Part shown: positions 34,321 to 42,254 of the stretch, in pieces | How the letters are laid out: each line of letters opens with the position of its first letter | Position numbering within the stretch: position 1 is the first letter of the stretch | Assembly (NCBI RefSeq): GCF_025965215.1 | Contig: NZ_JAOPXI010000062.1 | Location: forward strand, 1 to 51,238 | DNA length: 51,238 bases | Direction of reading: 5' to 3' | Source of the DNA: Marmoricola sp. | Lineage (GTDB): Bacteria > Actinomycetota > Actinomycetes > Propionibacteriales > Nocardioidaceae | Position numbers and translations under genes: made by a program | Notes under the pieces: generated by a model | Told to the model about the DNA's origin: nothing | What the model saw: the letters and a program-made list of their open reading frames with translations, nothing else | The model's database searches: none

Positions 34321-34497
34321 CGCCGCTGTCATCGCGATGGGCCGATCGGCCGCTGCCGTGTGAAGGCGTTGCCGTCCGGCGGTATGACGCCGGTCGATGG
34401 GTGTTCTCAGGCCGGGGTTTTGAGACGCCGGGCTGAAGACGCCGGCGAAACGGTCGAGAGCTCGACCGACCGCGGTGCCTGGGTGGAATCTGCAGAA

Positions 34498-34656
34498 CTA
34501 GCGGCGTGCGTGGCGGTTCTCCGACAGCTCGTTGACCATGCGGACGCCGAGGCTCACGATCATGATCGTCCCGGAAGCCATGATCCGAACGGCCAAGAAC
34601 ATGACGCGGATGATCACGCTGATGACCATGAAGGCTAGTGAGAAGACGGCACCCAC
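34498..34656 (-). CDS. small membrane protein, 52 residues
   Basis: A GTG at 34656 opens a short frame reading MGAVFSLAFMVISV, followed by a long hydrophobic run broken only by two arginines (17 and 24) and a polar ENRHARR end. A single or paired membrane helix is likely. The opposite strand reads as a His/Asp-rich ORF, which is the expected mirror of a hydrophobic coding sequence. The ribosome-binding site is weak. It lies downstream of the K+ channel-like gene on the same strand, separated by 84 bp, so it could belong to that transcript. No family is recognised. Confidence 0.42.
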   Translation of the reverse strand: MGAVFSLAFMVISVIIRVMFLAVRIMASGTIMIVSLGVRMVNELSENRHARR

Positions 34657-34740
34657 ATGGCGATTCTCGCAGCGCGGCTAAGGAGCTGGACTAGATGCTT
34701 CAGGACCCCCGATCGTCGATGCGCTGACTAGACGAGCTGG

Positions 34741-35382
34741 TCAGTCTTGGTCGGCTCTGTCTTGGGTCGCGACCTGGTTGACGAGCCAGGCGGCGACCGA
34801 TGCCGTGAGTGCACCGACCATCGCAATGCCAACCAACATCAGGCCGATGGCGATGAAGCGGCCGGAGGTGGTGACCGGGTATCGGTCGCCATACCCGACG
34901 GTCGCCACCGTTGTCGACGCCCACCACAGTGCGTCACCGAAGGTCTTGATATTGGCACCTCGGGCATTCTGCTCGGCGTCCAAGATCGCGATCGCTCCGA
35001 GCATCACGGCGCCCACGGCGGTGCCGACCACGTAGGTCGAGACCTGGCCCACCAACGAACCGGCAGCAGAGCGATTCAGAATCCTCGCAAGAGCAAGAAG
35101 TCTCAGCAGTCGAAGCGGGCGCAGCACCGGAAGCGCTATCAGGGCAACGTCGTACCAATGACTGGCGGCATATGCGCGGCGATCCTCGACAAGGCTGAGA
35201 CGTACTGCGAAGTCGATCGCGAAGACCGCCCACACCGTCCAGGAGACAACCCCGAGGAACTCGCGCAGACCATGACCGAGACCCTCGTTGAGCACCGGCC
35301 ACGCGTAGGCCACCAGGAAAGCAAGGGCCAGCAGGAGCAGCGGAATCTCTGAACGGCGTTCCCAGCGTTCGACTCGAGTCAT
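34741..35382 (-). CDS. voltage-gated-type potassium channel protein
   Basis: The 213-residue protein has the six-helix Kv layout. Hydrophobic segments occur at about 12-30, 43-62 and 76-86; an S4-like series of arginines (RPLRLLRLLALARIL, residues 88-102) follows, then S5, a pore loop with the K+ filter TVGYGD (161-166) and S6 (about 177-200). Such channels set membrane potential or release K+. There is no cytoplasmic RCK or cyclic-nucleotide domain. ATG 35382 is chosen as the first start before the conserved core; an upstream in-frame extension to 35484 is Pro/His-rich and not conserved-looking. Its start lies 88 bp beyond the end of the upstream DUF2510 gene on the same strand, so the two may be co-transcribed. 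Confidence 0.9.
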   Translation of the reverse strand: MTRVERWERRSEIPLLLLALAFLVAYAWPVLNEGLGHGLREFLGVVSWTVWAVFAIDFAVRLSLVEDRRAYAASHWYDVALIALPVLRPLRLLRLLALARILNRSAAGSLVGQVSTYVVGTAVGAVMLGAIAILDAEQNARGANIKTFGDALWWASTTVATVGYGDRYPVTTSGRFIAIGLMLVGIAMVGALTASVAAWLVNQVATQDRADQD

Positions 35383-35470
35383 ACCGCCGCACAGTAGCGA
35401 TCCAGCGATGTCCCCGACGTGTGGCGAAGCCGTCGGGAGCGGGGGCGCAGTAGAGCGGTGGTCGTGGTGC

Positions 35471-36457
35471 CTACCCCGTGGCACTGATCAGGGCGGCGAG
35501 AATCGTCGGTGATGCACCGGGCGCGAGCTTGAACAGTGAGGCCGCCTGACGGTTGGACACGTTTAGCCGGATACCGTCGCGGAACTGCTCGATCCCGACG
35601 AGCCGGTCGCGTCGGAACTCCAATGTCTTCTTCTGCCCGGTGAAGATTGTTCTCTTCGAGGTCACGGTGAGGAGTCCTGAGTCCTCGGCAACAAGTTGGG
35701 TCCCGACCACGACGCTGCGCCCGCGCATCGAACTGGTGCGGTAACGGATACCCATACCGATCGGGATGCTGATCCCTTGAGATCCGCCGCGGAACTCGCG
35801 CATTGTCTGCTCCTTCATCAGCGAGGCACCAAAGTTGCCGTGGGCGACTTCGCCTTGCTGCATGAGAACCGACGGGGTAGGCAGGACCGGTAAACGTCCG
35901 GCGTTGATTTGGCCGACCACGACGTCCTCGAACACATCGGGCGCTGTCTGTTGGAGTGAGAGCACCGGTACGCCAAGAGCATCGGCAATACCCGCGACCC
36001 GGGCCTCTTCCTCGGCTGTGAACACGTCGTCGGACATGACGTCGTGAATCGCCGCGACCAGCACCTCTGTGAGCGTCTTGTCGAACTGGCCGCCCCGCCA
36101 CAAACCGCGTGCGGCGGCAACTGCATCAGGCAGTCGGCTAAGCGCTTCTCCGTCTCCGTGGGCGGCGGCAAGAGCGAGTGCGGTGAAGGAGTCCCGATCT
36201 GTCAGCTTCTTCGCTCGCTCTGCGCTCGCCCGCGCAAGGAAGCTCTGCTTGGCCGGCTCAGGCGCCGCTCCCGGGGCTTGGGCTGCCCTCGCTGTGGGCG
36301 CCACCGGTGTCACTTCAACTGGCGGAGGTGGCATCAACGGGTCTGCTGACGCGACGCCAGTGCGGCTGACGTGCTCTGTCCAAGCCGTTCCGTCCCAGTA
36401 GCGGTACTCGAACCTTCCGGTCGGATCTGGGTACCAATTCGGGCTGGGCGAGGTCAC
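35471..36457 (-). CDS. DUF2510 domain protein with C-terminal PH-like region
   Basis: This 328-residue protein starts with a DUF2510 motif (NWYPDPTGRFEYRYWDGTAW, residues 7-26), a short Trp-rich module found at the N-terminus of many actinobacterial proteins. A Pro/Ala linker follows, then a helical region (about 85-170) with a tellurite-resistance-like acidic stretch (DVMSDDVFTAEEEARV). The last ~110 residues have a beta-strand pattern (GRSVVVGTQLVAEDSGLLTVTS) resembling bacterial PH-like domains. No membrane segment is seen. The GTG start has GGAG about ten bases upstream. It is divergent from another DUF2510 gene. The function is unknown; the helical part may bind partner proteins. Confidence 0.8.
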   Translation of the reverse strand: MTSPSPNWYPDPTGRFEYRYWDGTAWTEHVSRTGVASADPLMPPPPVEVTPVAPTARAAQAPGAAPEPAKQSFLARASAERAKKLTDRDSFTALALAAAHGDGEALSRLPDAVAAARGLWRGGQFDKTLTEVLVAAIHDVMSDDVFTAEEEARVAGIADALGVPVLSLQQTAPDVFEDVVVGQINAGRLPVLPTPSVLMQQGEVAHGNFGASLMKEQTMREFRGGSQGISIPIGMGIRYRTSSMRGRSVVVGTQLVAEDSGLLTVTSKRTIFTGQKKTLEFRRDRLVGIEQFRDGIRLNVSNRQAASLFKLAPGASPTILAALISATG

Positions 36458-36643
36458 GGCGTCGATGCTCCATTCTCGTCGTTTGGCGGGATGTGGCTGG
36501 CACCGCTACGAGTCGCTCCCATGCTTGCCGGGAGCCTGCCGAAGGGCAAGGACATCAGATTGCACGATTCTGGTCCGCTCGACCTTGGCCGCCCCTAGGG
36601 TGACGTCGACGACTCATCGAGTCGGGTCAGAGGTGCGTGCGAC

Positions 36644-37636
36644 ATGACCGAGTCGAACCGGACCCCTCCGGGTTGGTACCCAGACCCCAACGCGGCGGGC
36701 TACCAGCGGTATTGGGACGGAAGCGCCTGGACCGACCAGCAACATCCGATCACGCTGACGATGAACGCCCCGGCTGATGCGGGTTCACCGGCCCCGGCAC
36801 CGACGACGAGCAACGGACTTCCCTGGTGGCAGACATGGTGGGCGGTCATCCTCGGCCTTCTGCTGTGTTTCCCCTTTGGCCTGGTCGGCCTGTGGAAGCG
36901 CCCCGGCGTCACCACCAAGGTGCGCTGGTGGGTCACAGGTGCCACTGCCGCCCTATTAGTGATTGCCTTCGCAACCCAGAGCAACGCCTCAACGCCCTCG
37001 AACCAAAACGCTGACGTGCCGCCACCGGTCTCGCAGTCGCCGACGACCGCGACGATTAGCCCGGCCTTGGTCGTCGTACCGAAGCTCACCGGACTGAGCC
37101 GAACGCGCGCACGCGCGACTCTCACCGCGCTCGGAATGACAGTGGGGCAGATCAGCAAGCAAGCGTCGCGACGGCCCGCAGGAACGATCCTCAGCCAAAG
37201 CGATGCAGCCGGAACCCAAGTCCAAGCCGGATCGGCTGAAGACCTGGTCATCGCCTCCCCGCTTCCGCACGTACCCAACGTCATCGGGCGGACGAAGACC
37301 GAGGCCACCCAGCGACTCAGGTCTGCCGGCTTCAGTGTCGGCATCACAACTCGTTCGGTGACCCAGGGCCCGAACGGCGTCGTGCTCACTGAGAACCCAT
37401 CAGGTGGCACAGCCGCGATGCCAGGGACACGGGTTCAGATCGTCGTGTCAGTGCTCAAAGCACCACCCCCGACTCAGGCGCCGGCCGTGCCCCAGGGATG
37501 CACCACGACCAGCAGTGGGTCCTGTATTCGTGGCGGAGAATTCTGTCCACAGGCCGACTACGGATCGGTCGGTTATGACGCCAACGGCACGCCGTACACA
37601 TGCACAGGAGATCAGACGCACCCTCATTGGGAGTAA
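36644..37636 (+). CDS. DUF2510 and double PASTA membrane protein
   Basis: The 330-residue protein begins with DUF2510 (GWYPDPNAAGYQRYWDGSAW, residues 9-28). Two membrane segments follow (about 65-82 and 94-110). Beyond them come two PASTA domains (about 141-205, VPKLTGLSRTRARATLTALG; about 209-274, VPNVIGRTKTEATQRLRSAG) and a C-terminal tail with four cysteines (GCTT...SCIRGG...FCPQ...YTCTG) that may form disulfides outside the cell. PASTA domains usually bind peptidoglycan or beta-lactam-like ligands in Ser/Thr kinases; here there is no kinase. A cell-wall sensing or tethering role is inference. It is divergent from the other DUF2510 gene, 186 bp apart. Confidence 0.9.
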   Translation: MTESNRTPPGWYPDPNAAGYQRYWDGSAWTDQQHPITLTMNAPADAGSPAPAPTTSNGLPWWQTWWAVILGLLLCFPFGLVGLWKRPGVTTKVRWWVTGATAALLVIAFATQSNASTPSNQNADVPPPVSQSPTTATISPALVVVPKLTGLSRTRARATLTALGMTVGQISKQASRRPAGTILSQSDAAGTQVQAGSAEDLVIASPLPHVPNVIGRTKTEATQRLRSAGFSVGITTRSVTQGPNGVVLTENPSGGTAAMPGTRVQIVVSVLKAPPPTQAPAVPQGCTTTSSGSCIRGGEFCPQADYGSVGYDANGTPYTCTGDQTHPHWE

Positions 37637-37841
37637 AACGCAGTATGAGGCGCGTCCCATTCGCGGCATCTGGGTGCGTCTCGACTATGCGGCATTCGCG
37701 AGAATCATGCGGAATCACCGAGCCGCATGCCTCGCGAAGAGCTGCTGATTTCAGCCGATCTCAGATAGAGATCCCGGGCGCCGGTCGGGGTTCGCCCAGG
37801 CACGCGCCAGTGGTCTCACGCAGGCGACGCGACCCGGCAAA

Positions 37842-38252
37842 CTATTCGACACGCTGTGCAGCCTCGGTAGCTTCCTCGCGCACGTCGCGATGCTTCCTGG
37901 TGACGCGCTTCAAAGCTTGGTCGGAGGCGTTCTCGAGTGTGACCAGGGCGTTGTCGGCTTCAGGGAGGGCACGCAAGATCTCATCAAGTTTCCGTTGGGT
38001 CACCGCCTGCTGGCGCGCCTGCGTGTGTTGGATGACGAAGACCATGGCCAGTGTCACAGCGGCGACCAGGGTCTGGAAAATGGTCTCCAGCCGGGTCGGG
38101 AACTCGAACCGTGCAGAGAACGCCACCCACAGCAGGTCCATCGTCACTACGGTTGCGGCGACCCAGGACTTCGACGCAAGCCAGTCCAAGCCATGAAGCA
38201 CCTGCGACGCGGGCCGCCGCGCGGAAAGAGCAGAGCGTAGGCGTGCAAACAT
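37842..38252 (-). CDS. low-affinity iron permease family protein
   Basis: The 136-residue protein matches the short bacterial low-affinity iron permease-like family. Its marks are WLASKSWVAATVVTMDLLWV with the first membrane helix, FPTRLETIFQTLVAAVTLAM with the second, FVIQHTQARQ, and a KLDEILRALPEADNALVTLE cytoplasmic segment. Despite the name, iron transport has not been shown for most members. The ATG at 38252 has GGTGAAAG five bases upstream; an open frame to 38396 exists but has no conserved sequence. It is convergent with the DUF2510-PASTA gene. Confidence 0.85.
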   Translation of the reverse strand: MFARLRSALSARRPASQVLHGLDWLASKSWVAATVVTMDLLWVAFSARFEFPTRLETIFQTLVAAVTLAMVFVIQHTQARQQAVTQRKLDEILRALPEADNALVTLENASDQALKRVTRKHRDVREEATEAAQRVE

Positions 38253-38470
38253 GCTTTCACCGTACGGTGCCCGTCCACCGGCCGCGCTACGACCCTGACT
38301 GGAGCGCCGGCACGTTGGCTCGGTGCATCCGGTCGCAGTCGGACGCGCCGCAGTTTCGAGGGATGCTGACGCTCGCGGGACCTTGATGCCAGACAACGCA
38401 CCGTTAGCGGCACAGGAGAGCGCGTTCGTTCCTTGCCCACCGGCGGCGGATTGACGTGGCTTGCGGGCCG

Positions 38471-38842
38471 CTAGCTCAGCTGCCGCTGCATCGCGACATC
38501 GTCGCGGTTCATCCAGACCTCGGCGATCTGACCGTCCTCGATCCGCTCGATCGTGATGCCGTGGAGGACGTAACGCTTGTCGTTGGGACCCGTTCCGGTC
38601 GCTGTCCAGCGAGTGACCACGCGGTCGCCCTCGGCGATCTGATCGTCAACCGTGCTGTGCGCGTCAGGGAACGTTGCGCGGTAGCCAGAGATCATGTCGA
38701 ACAGCTCGTCGCGGGTCGTGAACTCACCGGCGCTTCCACCGTGGAAGTTGATCTGCGGCGCGAGCAGAGTCTCTGCCTTCGTGCGATCACCGTTGTTGAA
38801 CAAGTCCGTAAATCGGGCCGACAGGGCCTTGGTGCTCTCCAT
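38471..38842 (-). CDS. SnoaL-like / ester cyclase family protein
   Basis: This 123-residue protein has the NTF2-like cone fold of SnoaL-type proteins: an N-terminal helix (ALSARFTDLFNNGDRTKAETLL), the FHGGSAGEFTTRDELFDMI segment, and a beta-sheet ending EVWMNRDDVAMQRQ. Such proteins include polyketide cyclases and many small-molecule binders or hydrolases. The start is firmly set by AGGAGGAAG just before ATG 38842. It is divergent from a GAF-LuxR regulator with 109 bp between starts, so the regulator probably controls it. The substrate is unknown. Confidence 0.88.
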   Translation of the reverse strand: MESTKALSARFTDLFNNGDRTKAETLLAPQINFHGGSAGEFTTRDELFDMISGYRATFPDAHSTVDDQIAEGDRVVTRWTATGTGPNDKRYVLHGITIERIEDGQIAEVWMNRDDVAMQRQLS

Positions 38843-38951
38843 CGCTTCCTCCTGGGTAAGAGATATTCGAGACCGTATGCGCGACCGCGGGCGGCGCCTA
38901 TCCCAAGTCCTTGGGGTGTCCGGAGCCGAGCGGCGCGGCCTAGACTCCGAC

Positions 38952-40055
38952 ATGCCCCAACTGGAGAAGGCCAAGGTTGCGAGCGACAAGCTCGTGCGCG
39001 TCGGCAGCTCCGGTTTCGACCTCGAGACGTTCCGCGTCCGGACCCTCGACGCGATCCGCCAGGTCGTTCCCTTCGACGCGGCTTTCTGGACGATCGCCGA
39101 TCCGGCAACGCTGCTCTTCACCCGCGGCGTCCAGGACGAGATCCCCCAAGAGACCGTGCCCGCGTTCCTCCACAACGAGTTCATGACCGATGACGTGAAC
39201 CAGTTCTCTGCCGTCGCAGCAGACCCCCGCGGGATGCACACCCTGCACGCGGCGACCGGCGGCGACATGTCCAGGAGCGCTCGTTTCCGGGAGATCCTCG
39301 AGCCGCTCAGCCTCGGGGACGAGCTGCGCATCGCGTTCACCGACAAGACCGGCGTGTGGGGGTTCGTGTGCCTGCACCGCGGCCTCGGTGAGCCCCCATT
39401 CAGCGAACAGGAATCGGCGTTCCTCAACCGCGTCTCTCCGATCGTCGCTCAGGGGATCCGCACCGCTATCCTCCTCGCCGCCAGCCGGATTCAGGGAGAG
39501 CATCCGTCCGTGCCCGGTCTCGTGATGCTGTCGGAGGATCTGGAGTACGTCGGGGCGAACGACGCCGGCAGGAGCTGGCTGGACCGGTTCGACGATGCAG
39601 ACAAGGTCAAGGGCATCCCGTCCGGTTTCTACGTCGTCGCGGCGGCCCTGCGTGGGATGCCGTCTGGGCAACCGCCGCGGACCCGCACGCTCACACCGTC
39701 CGGATGGGCTTCGGTTCATCCCTCGTGGCTCGACGTGTCAGGCGAACGTCACATCGCTCTCCTGATCGAGGAACCCTCAGCGGTCGAGCTTGCCCCGTTG
39801 ATCGTGTCGGCCTACGGTCTGACGCCTCAGCAATCGCGCGTAGTAGAACTCGTCTGCCGGGGTTCCTCAACTGCCGACGTCAGCAGCGAGCTCACCATCT
39901 CTCCGCACACCGTGCAGGACCACATGAAAGCGATCTTCGAAAAGATGGGCGCCTCGAACCGGCGGGAACTCGTCGCGTCGCTCCTCTCCGATCACTACAT
40001 GCCGCGCGCGATGACAGAGGAGCCGATCAACCGCCTGGGTCAGTTCGACCGTTAG
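38952..40055 (+). CDS. GAF-type LuxR family transcriptional regulator 3
   Basis: The 367-residue protein has an N-terminal GAF-like sensor (about residues 15-185, including FDAAFWTIADPATLLFTRGV and GFVCLHRGLGEPPFSEQE), a PAS-like middle (about 195-275) and a C-terminal LuxR helix-turn-helix (about 290-347: LTPQQSRVVELVCRG, ISPHTVQDHMKAIFEKMG). The domain plan is common in actinobacterial regulators that sit beside a SnoaL-like or hydrolase gene. ATG 38952 is chosen as the first start before the conserved part; the open frame continues to 38694 over the opposite-strand gene. The signal is unknown. Confidence 0.88.
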   Translation: MPQLEKAKVASDKLVRVGSSGFDLETFRVRTLDAIRQVVPFDAAFWTIADPATLLFTRGVQDEIPQETVPAFLHNEFMTDDVNQFSAVAADPRGMHTLHAATGGDMSRSARFREILEPLSLGDELRIAFTDKTGVWGFVCLHRGLGEPPFSEQESAFLNRVSPIVAQGIRTAILLAASRIQGEHPSVPGLVMLSEDLEYVGANDAGRSWLDRFDDADKVKGIPSGFYVVAAALRGMPSGQPPRTRTLTPSGWASVHPSWLDVSGERHIALLIEEPSAVELAPLIVSAYGLTPQQSRVVELVCRGSSTADVSSELTISPHTVQDHMKAIFEKMGASNRRELVASLLSDHYMPRAMTEEPINRLGQFDR

Positions 40056-40189
40056 ACCATGAGCCAACCTGAACTGGCCGGATCGAGGTGCTTCCTCCAC
40101 GAGCTCAAGCGGCGAATAGACGTGCACGCCTTTCTATGGGGGAGAGTTCCTGTCAGTCTCGGGGATAGCCGAGGGACATGGAGTGATGG

Positions 40190-40900
40190 ATGAACAACCG
40201 CGATCATCGCGTAGTCGTCATCATGCTGAGTGGCGTCGCTGCGGTACTGGGCGCCGTTCTCCTAGTGCTTGGCATCGCAGCGGCTTGGTCGACCGGTCGT
40301 CAAGCCACGTTGGCCCACCCTCTCGCGGTCACACTGGGTGACTTCACGGCCGTCGCGCTGGCTGGACTGGTGCTGTTGGCCGCCATCGGAGGAGCGAGCT
40401 GGATCGTCGAGCGCGGATTGGCGAAAACCACCGAGATGATCAAGGATGGCGCGCCATATCTCCCGTACGTAGGGGCTAGTGCTGGCGTGTTGGCAACGGT
40501 CGCCGCGAAGCCGTTCGACAACGACAAGACCGCCTCAGCCGCCTATGTCATCGGGGTAGCGACCGCGATTGTCACCGTATTCGCGGCGAAGGTCATCCAA
40601 AAGAAGCCCGTATGGGGTATCGCGTTGTTTCTTGTTTCGCCGATCGTCGTCGTGTTGATCGCGGTACTAACAGGAATGTTCGACGTGAAGGACTGGCTCA
40701 GCGGGCTTCAACGGCGCGACTGGGTCCTCATCGGCGTGGGCACAGTCCTCCTCTTTGGAGTACCAGCCACAGTTGGTCTCGTCGAGCGCTGGAAGGGCTC
40801 GCCAGCCTGGAGGTTCGAATCACTGATTCGTCGCACGGCACGGGTCCGTCGCCTCATGGTTTCTGACCGAGGAGGCGCGGAAGCCGGAGCTCAGGACTGA
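40190..40900 (+). CDS. hypothetical multi-pass membrane protein
   Basis: This 236-residue protein has about five hydrophobic segments: VVVIMLSGVAAVLGAVLLVL near 8, FTAVALAGLVLLAAIGGASW near 52, AAYVIGVATAIVTVFAA near 117, IALFLVSPIVVVLIAVLTG near 143 and WVLIGVGTVLLFGVPATVG near 178. The C-terminus is basic and cytoplasmic-looking. GGAG lies six bases before the ATG. It stands alone between the LuxR gene and the convergent DUF2235 gene. I do not recognise a family. Confidence 0.72.
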   Translation: MNNRDHRVVVIMLSGVAAVLGAVLLVLGIAAAWSTGRQATLAHPLAVTLGDFTAVALAGLVLLAAIGGASWIVERGLAKTTEMIKDGAPYLPYVGASAGVLATVAAKPFDNDKTASAAYVIGVATAIVTVFAAKVIQKKPVWGIALFLVSPIVVVLIAVLTGMFDVKDWLSGLQRRDWVLIGVGTVLLFGVPATVGLVERWKGSPAWRFESLIRRTARVRRLMVSDRGGAEAGAQD

Positions 40901-41045
40901 GCCGGCCCCGCCTTTGCCCCGCGGCCGCTCGCTGACGAGTTCACGACTCAACCGTCACGGTCACGTGGATCGAGCACGGAGCCTCGCGGCGGCACGACCC
41001 ATAGGCCAGCCCACCGACCACCAAAGGTTCGCGGGCGACAGCAGA

Positions 41046-42209
41046 TCACGGGGTCGGTGGACGTCCCAGGTAGCTCAGATCGAGCCCGGCCTCGGGGAGC
41101 CGGACAACGGGTTCGACGATCCCGTCGAACCCGTGCGTCTGACTGGCGAACGCAGCAAGGTTGCCGGGCGCGTACCCGCCCTCCTGGAAGTGGCTGACCG
41201 CGGAGGACGCCACCCGGACCGAGAGGGCATGGTCGTTGGTGAGCACACGCAGTCCGTGGCTGAACGTGGTGTCCTGGCTGCTCCAGGGGAGCAGCTGCTT
41301 CGCTTCGAGAAGCGCGTTGTCGACCATGAACGCCAGGTCGAGAGGGTTGTGACGGATGGGGTCCGACCCGCTGTTGACGTAGGTGCCCAGCAACACCGGG
41401 TCGAAGATCAGGCCGGCAGCGTGAGCCTCACCCGCCATCCACAACAGCGACGTGTCCGACAGCCCGGTCTCGCGATATCCGCCCCCGACATCGGAGTGCG
41501 CCCCTTCGAACCACACCTGCTTGACCCGTGGGTCCTCGGTCGGTACGCCCGCAGGTTCGCTGGGAGCCTCCCAGAAGGTGGGGGCGAACTTCATCCGGGT
41601 CTCGTCGATCGCCAGCGCCTGACGCGCGCACAGCACCTGGTCGCTCAGCTGGACGTCGTGGAAACGCGGCGTCTCTCGCTCGAACCCGGGCACCCCGAGC
41701 GCGCCCACGGTGTCGAAGACACCCAGGAAGGTCACCTTCGCCGGGTGGCAGTGGTCGTGCTTGAACTCGTCCACGCTCTCCCCGAAGTCGCCTGCGGGCA
41801 TCTTCGTCCGCTGGTACAGGTGGACGGCCTCGGGCAGTCTCTCTTCGACCAGGGCAACCTTGGTGAGCAGTCCTACTCGCGCGATCATCCCGCCCAGGGA
41901 CCGCGCCGTGTAGGCACCCCGGCTGAAGCCGATGATGAAGATCTCGTCGCCGGGCTCGTAGTTCTGGGCGAGGAACCGGTAGCACGCGATCACGTTGTGA
42001 AACAGCCCGAAGCCGAAGGCACCACCCAGCAGCCGGTCCGCCTCGTAGCTGCTGGTCCCGACCCCGCTGATGTAGTACACGAGCTGGTAGACACCACCCC
42101 CCGCCGACATGTCGGTCCGCACCGTGCGGGCGATCTTCTCGACGTTGGTGACGTCTTCGTTGTCCGGCTTGTTCCATGTCCCGTCGCAGCACACGACCAA
42201 CCGCTTCAT
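41046..42209 (-). CDS. DUF2235 domain alpha/beta hydrolase
   Basis: The 387-residue protein is a DUF2235 hydrolase. It opens MKRLVVCCDGTWNKPDN, has YYISGVGTSS near residue 46 and the nucleophile elbow GFSRGAYTAR (94-103) with Ser96 in GxSxG. EGAHSDVGGGY near residue 236 carries the Asp-Val-Gly-Gly-Gly typical of the family. The domain is the catalytic core of type VI lipase effectors of the Tle1 type in proteobacteria, but here it stands alone, without secretion or immunity genes or a signal peptide, so a cytoplasmic esterase or phospholipase role is more likely. The downstream gene on the opposite strand is unrelated. Confidence 0.9.
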   Translation of the reverse strand: MKRLVVCCDGTWNKPDNEDVTNVEKIARTVRTDMSAGGGVYQLVYYISGVGTSSYEADRLLGGAFGFGLFHNVIACYRFLAQNYEPGDEIFIIGFSRGAYTARSLGGMIARVGLLTKVALVEERLPEAVHLYQRTKMPAGDFGESVDEFKHDHCHPAKVTFLGVFDTVGALGVPGFERETPRFHDVQLSDQVLCARQALAIDETRMKFAPTFWEAPSEPAGVPTEDPRVKQVWFEGAHSDVGGGYRETGLSDTSLLWMAGEAHAAGLIFDPVLLGTYVNSGSDPIRHNPLDLAFMVDNALLEAKQLLPWSSQDTTFSHGLRVLTNDHALSVRVASSAVSHFQEGGYAPGNLAAFASQTHGFDGIVEPVVRLPEAGLDLSYLGRPPTP

Positions 42210-42254
42210 GCCGTCATAGTGGCACCGCTGACGCGGAAGCGCATCGGCCCGCGA

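Noticed and set aside
34360-34638. A 92-codon plus-strand frame ending in a His/Asp-rich metal-binding-like tail.
   Set aside because: The His/Asp run is the expected complement of the hydrophobic minus-strand frame at 34498-34656, and there is no ribosome-binding site.
41046-42209. DUF2235 gene as a type VI secretion lipase effector with immunity gene.
   Set aside because: There are no type VI genes, no VgrG/PAAR domain and no immunity-like neighbour; the organism appears to be a Gram-positive-type actinobacterium.
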